Shown here one piece after another: positions 1 to 8,514 of a DNA stretch of 49,823 bases (position 1 is its first letter; each line of letters starts with the position of its first letter). The notes beneath the pieces are model-generated. The model was given only the letters and a program-made list of their open reading frames with translations. It was not told the origin of the DNA and did not search any database. The stretch is from Bacillota bacterium. GTDB lineage: Bacteria > Bacillota_I > Bacilli_A > Izemoplasmatales > Hujiaoplasmataceae. The translations under genes were made by a program, and so were the position numbers. The stretch covers positions 1 to 49,823 of the forward strand of contig JAKPZU010000158.1 of the NCBI GenBank assembly GCA_029559915.1. The letters are read 5' to 3'.

Positions 1-2
1 GA

Positions 3-98
3 CAGATGAAAGACTATGTCAAGGCCCAGGAGTACTACCGAAAAGCTGCCGAGTTCAATTATCAACCTGCCGTAGTGAAATTGACGATGCAAAAATAA
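3..98 (+). CDS. C-terminal end of a Sel1/TPR-repeat protein (partial)
   Basis: The reading frame is open from the window edge and ends at TAA 96-98. The visible 31 residues (…AQEYYRKAAEFNYQPAV…) look like a Sel1-like/TPR helix pair, with the usual A-x-x-Y-Y-x-K-A-A spacing. The N-terminus lies outside the window. Such repeats mediate protein-protein contacts, but the partner and role cannot be read from this fragment. A good intrinsic terminator follows at once, so the gene is complete at its 3' end and was not cut by the insertion sequence downstream. Confidence 0.6.
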   Translation, partial: QMKDYVKAQEYYRKAAEFNYQPAVVKLTMQK

Positions 99-105
99 TG
101 AAGTG

Positions 106-136
106 ATTACAGACAAATAGTCTGTAATTTTCTTTT
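106..136 (+). terminator. Intrinsic terminator after the Sel1-like gene
   Basis: A 9-bp perfect stem (ATTACAGAC / GTCTGTAAT) with loop AAATA is followed by TTTCTTTT. Confidence 0.8.
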
Positions 137-206
137 ATAACCTGAGTTTGATAGTTTAGAATATATAAACAAGGAATAAAAAAATAGTGTGCTACAAATG
201 AAGAAT

Positions 207-250
207 GAGTTTAGAGCGAAAAGAGGCTTTAAACTCAATTTTATTATAAA
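207..250 (+). terminator. Terminator-like hairpin left of the IS1634-like element
   Basis: GAGTTTAGAGC (207-217) pairs with GCTTTAAACTC (226-236) over 11 positions with one G-U, followed by AATTTTATTAT. No recognisable gene lies directly upstream. An 11-nt copy of the IS right-end sequence sits just before it (186-196), so this may be debris from an earlier insertion. Confidence 0.5.
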
Positions 251-269
251 GTATAAATAATATTAATTA

Positions 270-2020
270 AATGTAGCAAACTGTAGCATATTATGATATA
301 CTATAGGTGGGAGGATAATTATGAATATCCATTTAGCTAAAAGTCCAAGTAATGGACTTCATTATGTTTATTTAACAGAATCTTATCGTGATAAAGATGG
401 CTTGCCGAAAAGAAGATTTATTGAGAAATTAGGTATCTTAGAAGAAATGCAAAAGACAGAGCCTAATGTCTTAGAAAGGTTAAGACAAGAAGCAAAAGCC
501 TTGACAAGAGCCGAACAGGAAAATAAATTGATCTCACTAACTATAGATACATCTACTGATATTGATCAGTCTAAGCCAATGATGAATATAGGATATATTC
601 CTTTAAAGAAAATCTACGAGAGTCTTAACATCGATAAATCAATGAAGCGTTATCAAAAAGCAAAGAAAAGCAAATACGATCTCGATCAAATATTAAGATT
701 ACTAACATTCATGAGAGTAATTGATCCTTCTAGCAAACTCAAAACATATGAAGAAAGAACAAAATTATTTGATGAATTTGAAAATATTAAACTTGAATCA
801 GTTTACAAAGGATTAGATGACTTAAACGAAGTAAAAGATGAACTAATGAAACATTTAAACAAAGAATTAATGAATCAGGAGTTAAGAGATGCCTCGCTTG
901 TTTTTTATGATGTGACCAATTATTATTTTGAATCAGATTATACGGATGGGTTTAGAGAAAAAGGCGTTTCCAAAGAAAAACAAACGACAGGAATCGTACA
1001 GATGGGTCTATTTATCGATAATGCAGGGTTGCCAATCACATATGAACTTTTTCCGGGCAACACCAATGATTTAAAGACGATGAGACCGATATTAGAAAAG
1101 ATCAAGAAACAATTTAATCTAGGCAAACTCACAATTGTCGGTGATAAAGGTAATAACAGCTCAACGAACCTCTCAATGATTGAAGATTATGGTGATAATT
1201 ACATTATCGCACAAAGAATCAGAAATAGAGGAAATAGGTATTCTAACATTGTATTAGAACAAGAAGGTTACGAGTGGAATCAAGATCAAAGTTTTAAATA
1301 CAAGCTTATTGCTTTTGATAAAGAGATTAAACAAACGGATGGTTCAACCAAAACAATCAAAGAACATTTAATGTGTTTTTGGTCAAAAGATGAAGAAGTA
1401 TATCAAAGAACCAAGAGGGGTTTACTAGATGATAAGATTCAAAAGTTTTTAGATGAACCATCATTATTAAATGCATCTAATTCATTTGGAATCAAGAAAT
1501 ATTTTAAAAAAGTTAAAATAGACAATGAAACTGGTGAAATTCTTAAAGGAAAAGACAAATACTTATTTAATCAAGCAAAGTATGAAAGAGATATAGCCTT
1601 AGATGGTTATTACACCATCGTGACTAATAACTTAGACTTACATCCGTTTGATATCATCAAACATTACAGGCAATTATCAAAAATTGAAGAATCATTCAAG
1701 GTAACGAAAAGCGATTTAGAAGGAAGGCCTATCTATGTTTGGACAGAATCTCATATAAGAGGTCATTTCTTAACCTGTTATTTGGCTTTATTACTACTTA
1801 GAGTATTACAATTAAAACTTAAAAACAGATATACTGTCCCCCAAATAATTGAAGGCATCAGAAAAGCTAATGTTATAGAAATAGCTCAAGATATATTTAA
1901 GTTAACACCAGCTACTAAATCATTTTATGAACTTATTCACATGCTTAATCTTACTCTAAATAAAGACTTCATGAAAAGAGAATCTATTAGAAAACAACTT
2001 TAATATCAGTGTGCTACATT
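270..2020 (+). mobile_element. IS1634-like insertion sequence, apparently intact
   Basis: A single full-length DDE transposase gene is bracketed by imperfect inverted ends: AATGTAGCAAACTG at 270-283, and its inverted counterpart AATGTAGCACACTG read from 2020 back to 2007 (13 of 14 match). This gives an element of about 1.75 kb, in the usual range for the family. I see no convincing target duplication; IS1634-type elements are known for long, variable duplications, so its absence is not decisive. A second copy of AGTGTGCTACA lies outside the left end (186-196). The end assignments are approximate to a few bases. Confidence 0.6.
321..2003 (+). CDS. IS1634-family DDE transposase
   Basis: This 560-residue protein catalyses cut-and-paste style transposition of the surrounding element. 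A likely DDE triad is visible: Asp in VFYDVTNYYFE (about residue 196), Asp in IVGDKGNNS (about 275), and Glu in RQLSKIEESFKVTKSDLEGR (about 455), with the family YREK-like spacing. The start is supported by GGGAGG 11 nt upstream of ATG 321. The frame is uninterrupted, so the enzyme may be functional. Assignment to IS1634 rather than another IS4-superfamily branch rests on the N-terminal motif (SNGLHYVYLTES…KDG) and overall length. Confidence 0.9.
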   Translation: MNIHLAKSPSNGLHYVYLTESYRDKDGLPKRRFIEKLGILEEMQKTEPNVLERLRQEAKALTRAEQENKLISLTIDTSTDIDQSKPMMNIGYIPLKKIYESLNIDKSMKRYQKAKKSKYDLDQILRLLTFMRVIDPSSKLKTYEERTKLFDEFENIKLESVYKGLDDLNEVKDELMKHLNKELMNQELRDASLVFYDVTNYYFESDYTDGFREKGVSKEKQTTGIVQMGLFIDNAGLPITYELFPGNTNDLKTMRPILEKIKKQFNLGKLTIVGDKGNNSSTNLSMIEDYGDNYIIAQRIRNRGNRYSNIVLEQEGYEWNQDQSFKYKLIAFDKEIKQTDGSTKTIKEHLMCFWSKDEEVYQRTKRGLLDDKIQKFLDEPSLLNASNSFGIKKYFKKVKIDNETGEILKGKDKYLFNQAKYERDIALDGYYTIVTNNLDLHPFDIIKHYRQLSKIEESFKVTKSDLEGRPIYVWTESHIRGHFLTCYLALLLLRVLQLKLKNRYTVPQIIEGIRKANVIEIAQDIFKLTPATKSFYELIHMLNLTLNKDFMKRESIRKQL

Positions 2021-2021
2021 T

Positions 2022-2067
2022 TAAAAAGAGAATGTTTGGCTGTATCAAGCCAATATTTCTCTTTTTT
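2022..2067 (+). terminator. Terminator at the 3' end of the IS1634-like transposase
   Basis: A long imperfect stem AAAAGAGAATGTTTGGCT / AGCCAATATTTCTCTTTT is followed by a T run. It directly abuts the right end of the element. Confidence 0.75.
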
Positions 2068-2089
2068 GCTTTATGAAGTGTAAAACTCA

Positions 2090-2152
2090 GGTGAAGAACC
2101 TCTAACCATTACTTTAAATGGCGAAATGTATGAAGTATTCAAAATTGAGTAA
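2090..2152 (+). pseudogene. Orphan 3' end of an unidentified gene
   Basis: A 20-codon in-frame stretch (GEEPLTITLNGEMYEVFKIE) ends at TAA 2150-2152. Codon choice and composition look coding, but there is no start or ribosome site, and an in-frame stop lies at 2081-2083. It is followed by a terminator-like hairpin, as a real gene end would be. It is probably the remnant of a gene truncated by insertion or rearrangement around the IS. I do not recognise the family. Confidence 0.3.
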
Positions 2153-2182
2153 AAGTTGTAAACTTTTTACTTGATTTTTTTT
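2147..2182 (+). terminator. Terminator-like hairpin before the str operon
   Basis: AGTAAAAGT / ACTTTTTACTT form a stem around a short loop, followed by TGATTTTTTTTAT. It separates the upstream region from the str promoter. Confidence 0.55.
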
Positions 2183-2231
2183 ATAATAATATATAATATT
2201 AGAGGTTAAAAATTTCTGTAAAAAGAAAGAC

Positions 2232-2260
2232 TTGACACACCTAGTGTAGTGGTGTATAAT
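2232..2260 (+). promoter_or_regulatory. Consensus SigA promoter of the str operon
   Basis: A perfect -35 TTGACA (2232-2237), a 17-bp spacer and a perfect -10 TATAAT (2255-2260). It is one of the strongest promoters in the window, as expected for ribosomal protein and elongation factor genes. Confidence 0.92.
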
Positions 2261-2266
2261 ACTTTT

Positions 2267-2363
2267 GCTTTAATATTTAATTATTAGTAGGTTGCGCAAG
2301 CAACCTTATAAAAATGAGACAAGCGCACCTCCCGGGTGTGTGGGTATGAAAGGAGGAATATAC
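2267..2363 (+). promoter_or_regulatory. Structured 5' leader of rpsL
   Basis: The leader holds a 6-bp stem closed by a GNRA-type loop (GGTTGC GCAA GCAACC, 2290-2305). A second hairpin CACC-tcccg-GGTG (2326-2338) follows. The CCTCC inside that second element can also pair with the Shine-Dalgarno core GGAGG (2352-2356). Two exclusive states are therefore possible, one hiding the rpsL ribosome site. Autoregulation of str operons by ribosomal protein S7 is known in E. coli; which protein, if any, binds here is unknown. Confidence 0.45.
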
Positions 2364-2795
2364 ATGCCAACTATAAACCAATTAATCAAGAAGGGACGCC
2401 AAGACAAAACAAGAAAATCAAAGTCACCGCAATTGAACATTGGCTTCAACAGCTTACAAAAGAGATACACTGAAGTTAGCTCTCCACAAAAACGTGGTGT
2501 TTGTGTCAGAGTTGCGACTATGACTCCAAAGAAACCTAACTCAGCTCTAAGAAAGTATGCCCGTGTTCGTTTATCAAATGGCGGTGAAGTTAACGCATAT
2601 ATCCCTGGTATCGGACACTCTTTACAGGAACATAGCGTTGTATTGATTCGTGGTGGACGTGTTAAAGACTTGCCTGGTGTTCGTTATCATATCGTTAGAG
2701 GAACACTGGATACAACTGCTGTTGACAAAAGAATGCAAAGCCGTTCAAAATACGGTGCAAAAAGACCTAAAAAAGATGCAAAAGCAAAAAAATAA
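2364..2795 (+). CDS. rpsL: 30S ribosomal protein S12
   Basis: S12 sits at the decoding centre of the small subunit and monitors codon-anticodon fidelity. The start [12 protein letters not shown] with AAAGGAGG just upstream (2349-2356) fixes the N-terminus; an upstream in-frame ATG (2292) falls inside the structured leader and is rejected. Family hallmarks include [19 protein letters not shown] and the streptomycin-site region [13 protein letters not shown]. The length of 143 residues is in the Gram-positive range. It is the first gene of rpsL-rpsG-fusA. Confidence 0.97.
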   Translation: MPTINQLIKKGRQDKTRKSKSPQLNIGFNSLQKRYTEVSSPQKRGVCVRVATMTPKKPNSALRKYARVRLSNGGEVNAYIPGIGHSLQEHSVVLIRGGRVKDLPGVRYHIVRGTLDTTAVDKRMQSRSKYGAKRPKKDAKAKK

Positions 2796-2836
2796 TTTTA
2801 AAATAAGTTCAAGAATTTTGAAAGGAGGAATTACTT

Positions 2837-3307
2837 ATGCCTCGTAAGGGTAAAATCGTAAAGAGAGATGTCTTGCCAGATCCGATTTATAATTCAAAGT
2901 TAGTTACCAAACTAATCAATGGAATTATGTTAGACGGGAAAAAAGGTGTGGCTCAAAATATCCTATATAATGCGTTTACTAGAGTTAATGAAATCACTGG
3001 AAAAGAACCAATGGAAGTATTTAACCAAGCTTTAAACAATATCATGCCGGTTTTGGAAGTTAGAAGCCGCCGTATCGGTGGACAGAACTATCAAGTTCCA
3101 GGAGAAGTTAAAGCAGATAGAAGAACAGCTTTAGGATTAAGATGGTTAGTGCAATACTCTCGTTCTCGTAATGAGAAAACCATGGAAGAAAGACTAGCAA
3201 AAGAAATTGTTGATGCAAGTAATAATCAAGGAGCATCAGTCAAGAAAAAAGAAGATATGCATAGAATGGCCGAAGCTAATAAAGCTTTCGCACATTATAG
3301 ATTTTAA
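2837..3307 (+). CDS. rpsG: 30S ribosomal protein S7
   Basis: S7 is the primary binder that nucleates the 3' (head) domain of 16S rRNA. The 156-residue protein starts [16 protein letters not shown] after the ribosome site AAAGGAGG. It contains the conserved [16 protein letters not shown] and [16 protein letters not shown] segments that contact rRNA. It lies 41 nt after rpsL and 19 nt before fusA, so it is co-transcribed with them. In E. coli S7 is the str operon translational repressor, which makes it the first candidate for action on the leader here. Confidence 0.97.
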   Translation: MPRKGKIVKRDVLPDPIYNSKLVTKLINGIMLDGKKGVAQNILYNAFTRVNEITGKEPMEVFNQALNNIMPVLEVRSRRIGGQNYQVPGEVKADRRTALGLRWLVQYSRSRNEKTMEERLAKEIVDASNNQGASVKKKEDMHRMAEANKAFAHYRF

Positions 3308-3326
3308 TTAAAGGAAGGATTAAGTT

Positions 3327-5396
3327 ATGGCACGTGAATATGGTTTAGATAAAACACGTAATATTGGTATCATGGCGCATATCGATGCTGGTAAAACCAC
3401 AACTACAGAAAGAGTCTTGTATCATACCGGAAAAATCCATAAGATGGGTGAAACCCATGATGGCGCCAGCCAAATGGACTGGATGGAACAAGAACAGGAA
3501 CGTGGAATTACCATTACTGCCGCAGCTACTACAGCTTTCTGGAAAAATCACCGAGTAAATATCATTGATACCCCAGGACATGTGGACTTCACTGTGGAAG
3601 TTTCAAGATCATTACGTGTATTGGATGGTGCTGTAACGGTATTGGATGCACAAGCTGGAGTAGAGCCGCAAACGGAAACCGTTTGGCGTCAAGCAAATGA
3701 ATATAAGGTTCCAAGACTTGTTTTTGCCAACAAAATGGATAAGATAGGTGCCGACTTCGGTGCTGCAATCGATTCTATCCATCGTCGTTTGGGAGAAAAA
3801 GCCGAGGCTATTCAATGGCCGATTGGCGCTGAAGATGATTTTTCAGGAATAATTGATCTAGTAGAAATGAAAGCATACCACTTTGATGGTGAACCAGAAG
3901 AAAATTACCAAGAAATTGATATTCCAAATCATTTACTTAAGGAAGCTACCGCAAGAAGATCAAGATTAGTAGAACAACTTTGTGACTTTGATGAAGACTT
4001 GATGTTGATGTTCTTGGAAGGCGAAGAAGTATCTGCCGCATCGCTAAAGAGTGCAATCAGAAAAGCGACATTGTCGGTAGGATTCTTCCCAGTACTATGT
4101 GGTTCAGCTTTCAAAAATAAAGGAATTAAATTTGTTTTAGATGCTGTTATAGATTATTTACCATCCCCGGTTGAAGTTGTACAAATTCAAGGCTTCAATC
4201 GCAATGATGATGTTATCACCATCGAGCATAATGATGATAAAGAATTTGTGGCTTTAGCGTTTAAGGTTATGACTGACCCATTCGTGGGTAGAGTTACATT
4301 CTTTAGAGTTTATTCTGGAGTTGCCAAGAAAGGTTCATACATCATGAACACTACTAAAGGCAAAAAAGAACGATTGGGCAGAATTTTACAGATGCATGCG
4401 AACTCAAGAACTGAGATTGATGAAGTTTATTCAGGTGATATCGCTGCAGCAGTAGGCTTGAAGGATACCGTTACCGGTGATACTTTAGCCGGAGAAAACT
4501 CCCATGTCATTTTGGAATCAATGAAATTCCCTGAACCAGTTATCTCGGTAGCTATTGAACCAAAAACTAAAAAAGATCAGGAAAAGATGGGGGTTGCTTT
4601 ACAGAAACTAAGTGAAGAAGACCCAACATTCAGAACATATACTGATAAAGAAACAGGTCAAACGATTATTTCCGGTATGGGTGAATTACACTTGGAAATC
4701 ATTGTTGACAGAATGAAAAGAGAATTTAAAGTTGAAGCCACTGTTGGTAATCCACAAGTTTCCTACCGTGAAACCATTACCCAAGAAGCTAACCTGGAAG
4801 GACGCTTCATTCGTCAATCAGGTGGTAGAGGACAATACGGTCACGTTTGGATTAAACTTGAACCAAACCCAGGCAAAGGCTATGAATTCGTTGACAAGAT
4901 TGTCGGTGGTGTTGTTCCGAGAGAATACATCAACGTCATCAACAAGGGTATTGAAGAATCATTGCCTGGCGGTGTAATTGCCGGTTATCCATTACTAGAT
5001 GTCAAGGCGACACTTTACGATGGATCCTATCATGAAGTCGACTCCAGTGAAATGGCATTCAAGATTGCTGCCTCCATAGCGCTTAAACAAGCTAAGGAAA
5101 AATGCGCTCCAACCTTGCTTGAACCAATCATGAGCGTTGACGTAGTTACTCCAGACGACTATATCGGTAATGTCATCGGCGACTTAACATCTCGCCGTGG
5201 TCGAATCGAAGGTCAGGAAAAACTAGGAAATGCCCAAAAAGTGAGCTCTAAAGTTCCGCTTTCCGAAATGTTCGGGTACGCAACATCTCTCAGATCAAAC
5301 TCACAAGGTCGTGCAACCTTCACAATGCAATTTTCGCATTATGAAAAATGTCCTAAGACAATTGCTGAAGAAATCATCAAAAGACGCAATAATTAG
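3327..5396 (+). CDS. fusA: Translation elongation factor G
   Basis: EF-G is the GTPase that drives ribosomal translocation and, with RRF, ribosome recycling. The 689-residue protein has the P-loop [12 protein letters not shown] (about residues 17-28), the switch [10 protein letters not shown], and NKMDKIGAD (G4). The central domains II-III and domain IV (…[11 protein letters not shown]…) are present, as is the domain V end. The ribosome site AAGGAAGG lies 8 nt before ATG 3327. It is full length, with no second copy in the window. Confidence 0.97.
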   Translation: MAREYGLDKTRNIGIMAHIDAGKTTTTERVLYHTGKIHKMGETHDGASQMDWMEQEQERGITITAAATTAFWKNHRVNIIDTPGHVDFTVEVSRSLRVLDGAVTVLDAQAGVEPQTETVWRQANEYKVPRLVFANKMDKIGADFGAAIDSIHRRLGEKAEAIQWPIGAEDDFSGIIDLVEMKAYHFDGEPEENYQEIDIPNHLLKEATARRSRLVEQLCDFDEDLMLMFLEGEEVSAASLKSAIRKATLSVGFFPVLCGSAFKNKGIKFVLDAVIDYLPSPVEVVQIQGFNRNDDVITIEHNDDKEFVALAFKVMTDPFVGRVTFFRVYSGVAKKGSYIMNTTKGKKERLGRILQMHANSRTEIDEVYSGDIAAAVGLKDTVTGDTLAGENSHVILESMKFPEPVISVAIEPKTKKDQEKMGVALQKLSEEDPTFRTYTDKETGQTIISGMGELHLEIIVDRMKREFKVEATVGNPQVSYRETITQEANLEGRFIRQSGGRGQYGHVWIKLEPNPGKGYEFVDKIVGGVVPREYINVINKGIEESLPGGVIAGYPLLDVKATLYDGSYHEVDSSEMAFKIAASIALKQAKEKCAPTLLEPIMSVDVVTPDDYIGNVIGDLTSRRGRIEGQEKLGNAQKVSSKVPLSEMFGYATSLRSNSQGRATFTMQFSHYEKCPKTIAEEIIKRRNN

Positions 5397-5415
5397 TACA
5401 TAAAGATTTTAATTA

Positions 5416-5444
5416 TTGCAAAATAATAGAGATTGTTATAAAAT
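5416..5444 (+). promoter_or_regulatory. Probable promoter for tuf
   Basis: TTGCAA (5416-5421), a 17-bp spacer and TAAAAT (5439-5444) lie in the 107-nt gap between fusA and tuf. This would let tuf be transcribed independently as well as by read-through from the str promoter. Confidence 0.5.
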
Positions 5445-5503
5445 ATTATCGATAAACACATGCTAAAAAGCGAAAAATTATAATAAAAGGAGAAATATAA
5501 AAA

Positions 5504-6688
5504 ATGGCTAAAGCTAAATTTGAACGTACTAAACCACATGTTAATATTGGTACTATCGGCCACGTTGACCATGGTAAAACCACATTAACTGCTGCTATTA
5601 CCGCTGTACTAGCAAGAAAAGGCCTTTCTGAAGTTAGAGATTACGCTTCAATCGACTCCGCTCCAGAAGAAAAGGCAAGAGGTATCACTATCAATACTTC
5701 TCACATTGAATACTCTACAGAAAACCGTCACTATGCACACGTTGACTGCCCAGGGCATGCCGACTATGTAAAGAATATGATTACAGGTGCTGCACAAATG
5801 GACGGAGCTATCCTAGTTGTTTCTGCGGCTGATGGCGCTATGCCACAAACCAGAGAACACATTTTATTGTCACGCCAAGTTGGTGTACCAAAAATCGTTG
5901 TTTTCTTGAACAAAGCTGACATGGTTGACGACGCTGAATTAATCGAATTGGTAGAAATGGAAATTCGTGAATTATTGAGCGAATACGGCTTCCCAGGAGA
6001 CGAAACTCCAATCATCGTTGGTTCTGCTTTAAAAGCATTAAACGGCGACGCTGAACAAGAAGAAGTTATCTTGAAATTAATGGCAGCTGTTGACGAATAC
6101 ATTCCTCTTCCAGAAAGACCGGTTGACAAACCTTTCATGATGCCAGTTGAAGATGTGTTCACAATTACAGGTCGTGGTACTGTTGTTACTGGTAGAGTTG
6201 ACCGCGGTCAAATCAAAATCAATGACAAAATCGAAATCATCGGTATCAGAGAAACTAAAGAAGCTGTAGTTACAGGCGTTGAAATGTTCCGTAAGTTATT
6301 GGACTATGCTCAAGCAGGAGACAACGTAGGTCTATTATTACGTGGTATTTCCAGAGAACAAGTTCAACGTGGACAAGTTATCGCTAAACCAAAGAGCGTT
6401 ACTCCACATACTAAATTTACTGCACAAGTATACGTATTGAGCCATGAAGAAGGCGGACGTCATACTCCATTCTTCTCAAACTATCGTCCTCAATTCTATT
6501 TCCGTACAACTGATATTACAGGTGTTATTCAATTACCTCAAGGTGTTGAAATGGTTATGCCTGGAGATAACATTGAAATGGAAGTTGAATTAATTCACCC
6601 AATCGCTCTTGAACAAGGAACTAAGTTCTCAATTCGTGAAGGTGGACATACTGTAGGCGCTGGTTCAGTTGTTACTATTTTAGAATAG
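5504..6688 (+). CDS. tuf: Translation elongation factor Tu
   Basis: EF-Tu is the GTPase that delivers aminoacyl-tRNA to the ribosomal A site. The 394 residues include G1 GHVDHGKTT (about 18-26), DCPGHADY (G3) and NKADMVDD (G4), and the C-terminal barrel ending HTVGAGSVV. The ribosome site AAAGGAG precedes ATG 5504. Its terminator hairpin has been duplicated by the adjacent insertion sequence (see 6707-6730). Confidence 0.98.
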   Translation: MAKAKFERTKPHVNIGTIGHVDHGKTTLTAAITAVLARKGLSEVRDYASIDSAPEEKARGITINTSHIEYSTENRHYAHVDCPGHADYVKNMITGAAQMDGAILVVSAADGAMPQTREHILLSRQVGVPKIVVFLNKADMVDDAELIELVEMEIRELLSEYGFPGDETPIIVGSALKALNGDAEQEEVILKLMAAVDEYIPLPERPVDKPFMMPVEDVFTITGRGTVVTGRVDRGQIKINDKIEIIGIRETKEAVVTGVEMFRKLLDYAQAGDNVGLLLRGISREQVQRGQVIAKPKSVTPHTKFTAQVYVLSHEEGGRHTPFFSNYRPQFYFRTTDITGVIQLPQGVEMVMPGDNIEMEVELIHPIALEQGTKFSIREGGHTVGAGSVVTILE

Positions 6689-6706
6689 TCGCTCTACATT
6701 ACTTTT

Positions 6707-6730
6707 AAAAGCATCCCTTTGGATGCTTTT
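6707..6730 (+). terminator. tuf terminator hairpin, left copy of the IS target duplication
   Basis: A perfect 10-bp stem AAAAGCATCC / GGATGCTTTT with loop CTTT. The insertion sequence begins at the next base, so this copy has lost its downstream T tract and keeps only the four T of the stem. The identical 24 bp recurs at 8386-8409. On the reverse strand the same hairpin is followed by AAAAGT, so it is a weak candidate terminator for the transposase transcript. Confidence 0.85.
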
Positions 6731-6752
6731 CAGAGTGTTGACAAATAACAAC

Positions 6753-8219
6753 TTAGTTGATAAAAACTAGGTTGTTTTTTTGATTTTTTGAATATTTCAA
6801 GAAAAAACGGCTAATTTTAGTTAAAAAAACTTGTTTAAAGGAAGATATCTTCCTTATTTTTAACTCATATTTCCAAACCAATAACGCTAACTTCTTAATG
6901 TTAGCGGCGCTATAGATTATTAAGTTCCGATTGTGGTTTTTCTCTTGACCTCTAAGGAGAGTAAAACCTAAACAGTGACTCATCTTACATTGAGCGAAAA
7001 GTCGCTCAATGGTGTATTTTCTTTTGTTATATAACTCTTTACCCTCATCAGTTAACCTAAATTCCATCGAATGTTTCTTCGTATATTCTAGTAAGTGTCT
7101 ACTGATAGTCTTGGTGTTTTGATTTGTACATTTATGTTTATAAGGGCAGTCTCGACAGTCTTTAGTTCTTGAACGATAAACTTTATATCCTTGTGTATCA
7201 ATTCCTCTATATGTCAATGTTTTTAAATATGGACAAAGATATATGTCATCTTCTTCAATATATTTGAAGTAATGTTTTGTATATGTAAACTCAACTTCTC
7301 CAGAATCTTTAACTAGTCTTTTGCCTTTTGGCCTGTAGTAAGGTAGTACCGGCATTATACCCTTACTTAATAAAATATCTTGTAAGAGCGGTGATGTGTA
7401 TCCCGCATCCATTACGACTGCCTTTGTGTCGACGAATTCGTCTGTCAGTTCATCAACGAATTCCATACCGGCGTTATTATCGTTGACGTTCGCTGAAGTC
7501 GTTTTACATCCCATTACCCAGCCGTTTTCATCGACTGCAGTCTGGACTGAATAAGCTAATTGTTTCTCTTTTTCTCCCTTATGAAACATTCCGCTTTCTG
7601 GATCGGTTCTACTAATAGCTACTTTCTTTTTTTGACTGAAATCAATCGGTTTTTTGTTTTCTTTCTCTCTTTGTTTGTTTATTTCTTCTTGTAAGTTCTT
7701 GGTATAAATATTATAGTCGACATCGATATATTCATTATCAACTTTTCTTTTATTCGCATAGGCTTTTATATGAGTTGAATCGATAAAGTAAGTATCTTCC
7801 TTAATAAGTCCGTTTTCTATTAGAGATGATAAGATATGTTTAAAGATTTTTTCGAAGATATCGGTTCCGGCAAATCTTCTCCGGTAGTTCTGTGAAAATG
7901 TTGAGTAGTTAGGTATGGGTTCGGTAAATCCATAACCTAAGAACCATCTATATGCGACATTGACATCAATTTCTTTGATTGTTTGTCTCATTGACTTTAT
8001 CCCAAATAAAAATTGGATAAAGACAATTTTAAATAATACCACCGGATCGATTGATGGTCTGCCTTTATCCAGGGAATACATATCTTGAACATACTCTCTT
8101 ATAAATTCAAAGTCGATTACTTTTTCAATATGTCTTACTAAATGATTCTTCGGTACTAAGGTATCGATATCGATCATTTGGATATTTTTTCTTGATTGTT
8201 CATCTTTTTTACTTATCAT
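6753..8219 (-). CDS. IS1182-family DDE transposase
   Basis: This 488-residue transposase shows the IS1182 N-terminal block (DTLVPKNHLVRHIEKVIDF) and SIDPVVLFKIVFIQFLFGI. The candidate catalytic residues are Asp of FIDSTHIKA and Asp of VVMDAGYTS, plus the Glu in NKRKYTIERLFAQCK. A Cys cluster (CPY…CRDCPYKHKC) lies in the insert between the last two, as is usual for this family. The ATG at 8219 follows GGTGATAAAG; a TTG four codons upstream is the alternative. It is transcribed toward tuf. Confidence 0.93.
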   Translation of the reverse strand: MISKKDEQSRKNIQMIDIDTLVPKNHLVRHIEKVIDFEFIREYVQDMYSLDKGRPSIDPVVLFKIVFIQFLFGIKSMRQTIKEIDVNVAYRWFLGYGFTEPIPNYSTFSQNYRRRFAGTDIFEKIFKHILSSLIENGLIKEDTYFIDSTHIKAYANKRKVDNEYIDVDYNIYTKNLQEEINKQREKENKKPIDFSQKKKVAISRTDPESGMFHKGEKEKQLAYSVQTAVDENGWVMGCKTTSANVNDNNAGMEFVDELTDEFVDTKAVVMDAGYTSPLLQDILLSKGIMPVLPYYRPKGKRLVKDSGEVEFTYTKHYFKYIEEDDIYLCPYLKTLTYRGIDTQGYKVYRSRTKDCRDCPYKHKCTNQNTKTISRHLLEYTKKHSMEFRLTDEGKELYNKRKYTIERLFAQCKMSHCLGFTLLRGQEKNHNRNLIIYSAANIKKLALLVWKYELKIRKISSFKQVFLTKISRFFLKYSKNQKNNLVFIN

Positions 8220-8359
8220 CTTTATCACCAATAATATTATACTATTTTTCTCTGTAATTGTCTCGCTTATCCGCTATTTTTAGCGCTTTTATTTGTTTTA
8301 ATTAACACTGAATGTTACACCTTTTAAAATTTATTTTCTAAAAACAAAAAGTACCCCAT

Positions 8360-8385
8360 TTTTAAGGTACTTTGTCAACAGTCTG
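8360..8385. repeat. Hairpin at the right end of the IS1182-like element
   Basis: AGTACC and GGTACT pair around CCATTTTTAA just inside the right inverted repeat. Such sub-terminal hairpins can block transcription entering an IS from outside; that role is inferred. Confidence 0.4.
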
Positions 8386-8413
8386 AAAAGCATCCCTTTG
8401 GATGCTTTTTGTT
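8386..8413 (+). terminator. Right copy of the duplicated tuf terminator
   Basis: The same 10-bp stem with CTTT loop as at 6707-6730, here followed by the longer T-rich tail TGTTTTTATTT that presumably belonged to the original tuf terminator. Confidence 0.8.
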
Positions 8414-8468
8414 TTTATTTAAACCAGTGACAATCACGCGCTTTAGTCTTTTTATCGAGTGGGAGATA

Positions 8469-8477
8469 TGATATAAT
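8469..8477 (+). promoter_or_regulatory. Extended -10 promoter for tkt
   Basis: TGaTATAAT (8469-8477) with no good -35 box, 38 nt before the tkt start. The extended TG motif usually compensates for a weak -35. Confidence 0.6.
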
Positions 8478-8514
8478 ATTAATGTTAATTTAAAATTATG
8501 AAGCAGGTGAAATT

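Larger units (their letters stand above)
6731..8385 (-). mobile_element. IS1182-like insertion sequence in the tuf terminator
   Basis: The 1655-bp element has inverted ends CAGAGTGTTGACAAA (6731-6745) and the inverted CAGACTGTTGACAAA (8385-8371), 14 of 15 identical. It is flanked by a perfect 24-bp direct repeat (6707-6730 and 8386-8409) that is exactly the terminator hairpin of tuf. A single transposase gene on the reverse strand fills it. Perfect ends, a perfect duplication and an intact gene suggest a recent insertion. Confidence 0.92.

Noticed and set aside
140-2092. Perfect 10-bp inverted repeat ACCTGAGTTT / AAACTCAGGT as the ends of the first IS
   Set aside because: It lies well outside the better 14-bp ends at 270-283 and 2007-2020, would leave long non-coding tails, and shows no target duplication. 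It may be chance or an older boundary.
5764-6162. 132-codon open frame antisense to tuf, and similar long antisense frames (for example at 18991-19419 and 25256-25957)
   Set aside because: They lie opposite highly conserved genes, have no ribosome sites or promoters, and show Ser/Ile-rich compositions typical of antisense shadows.
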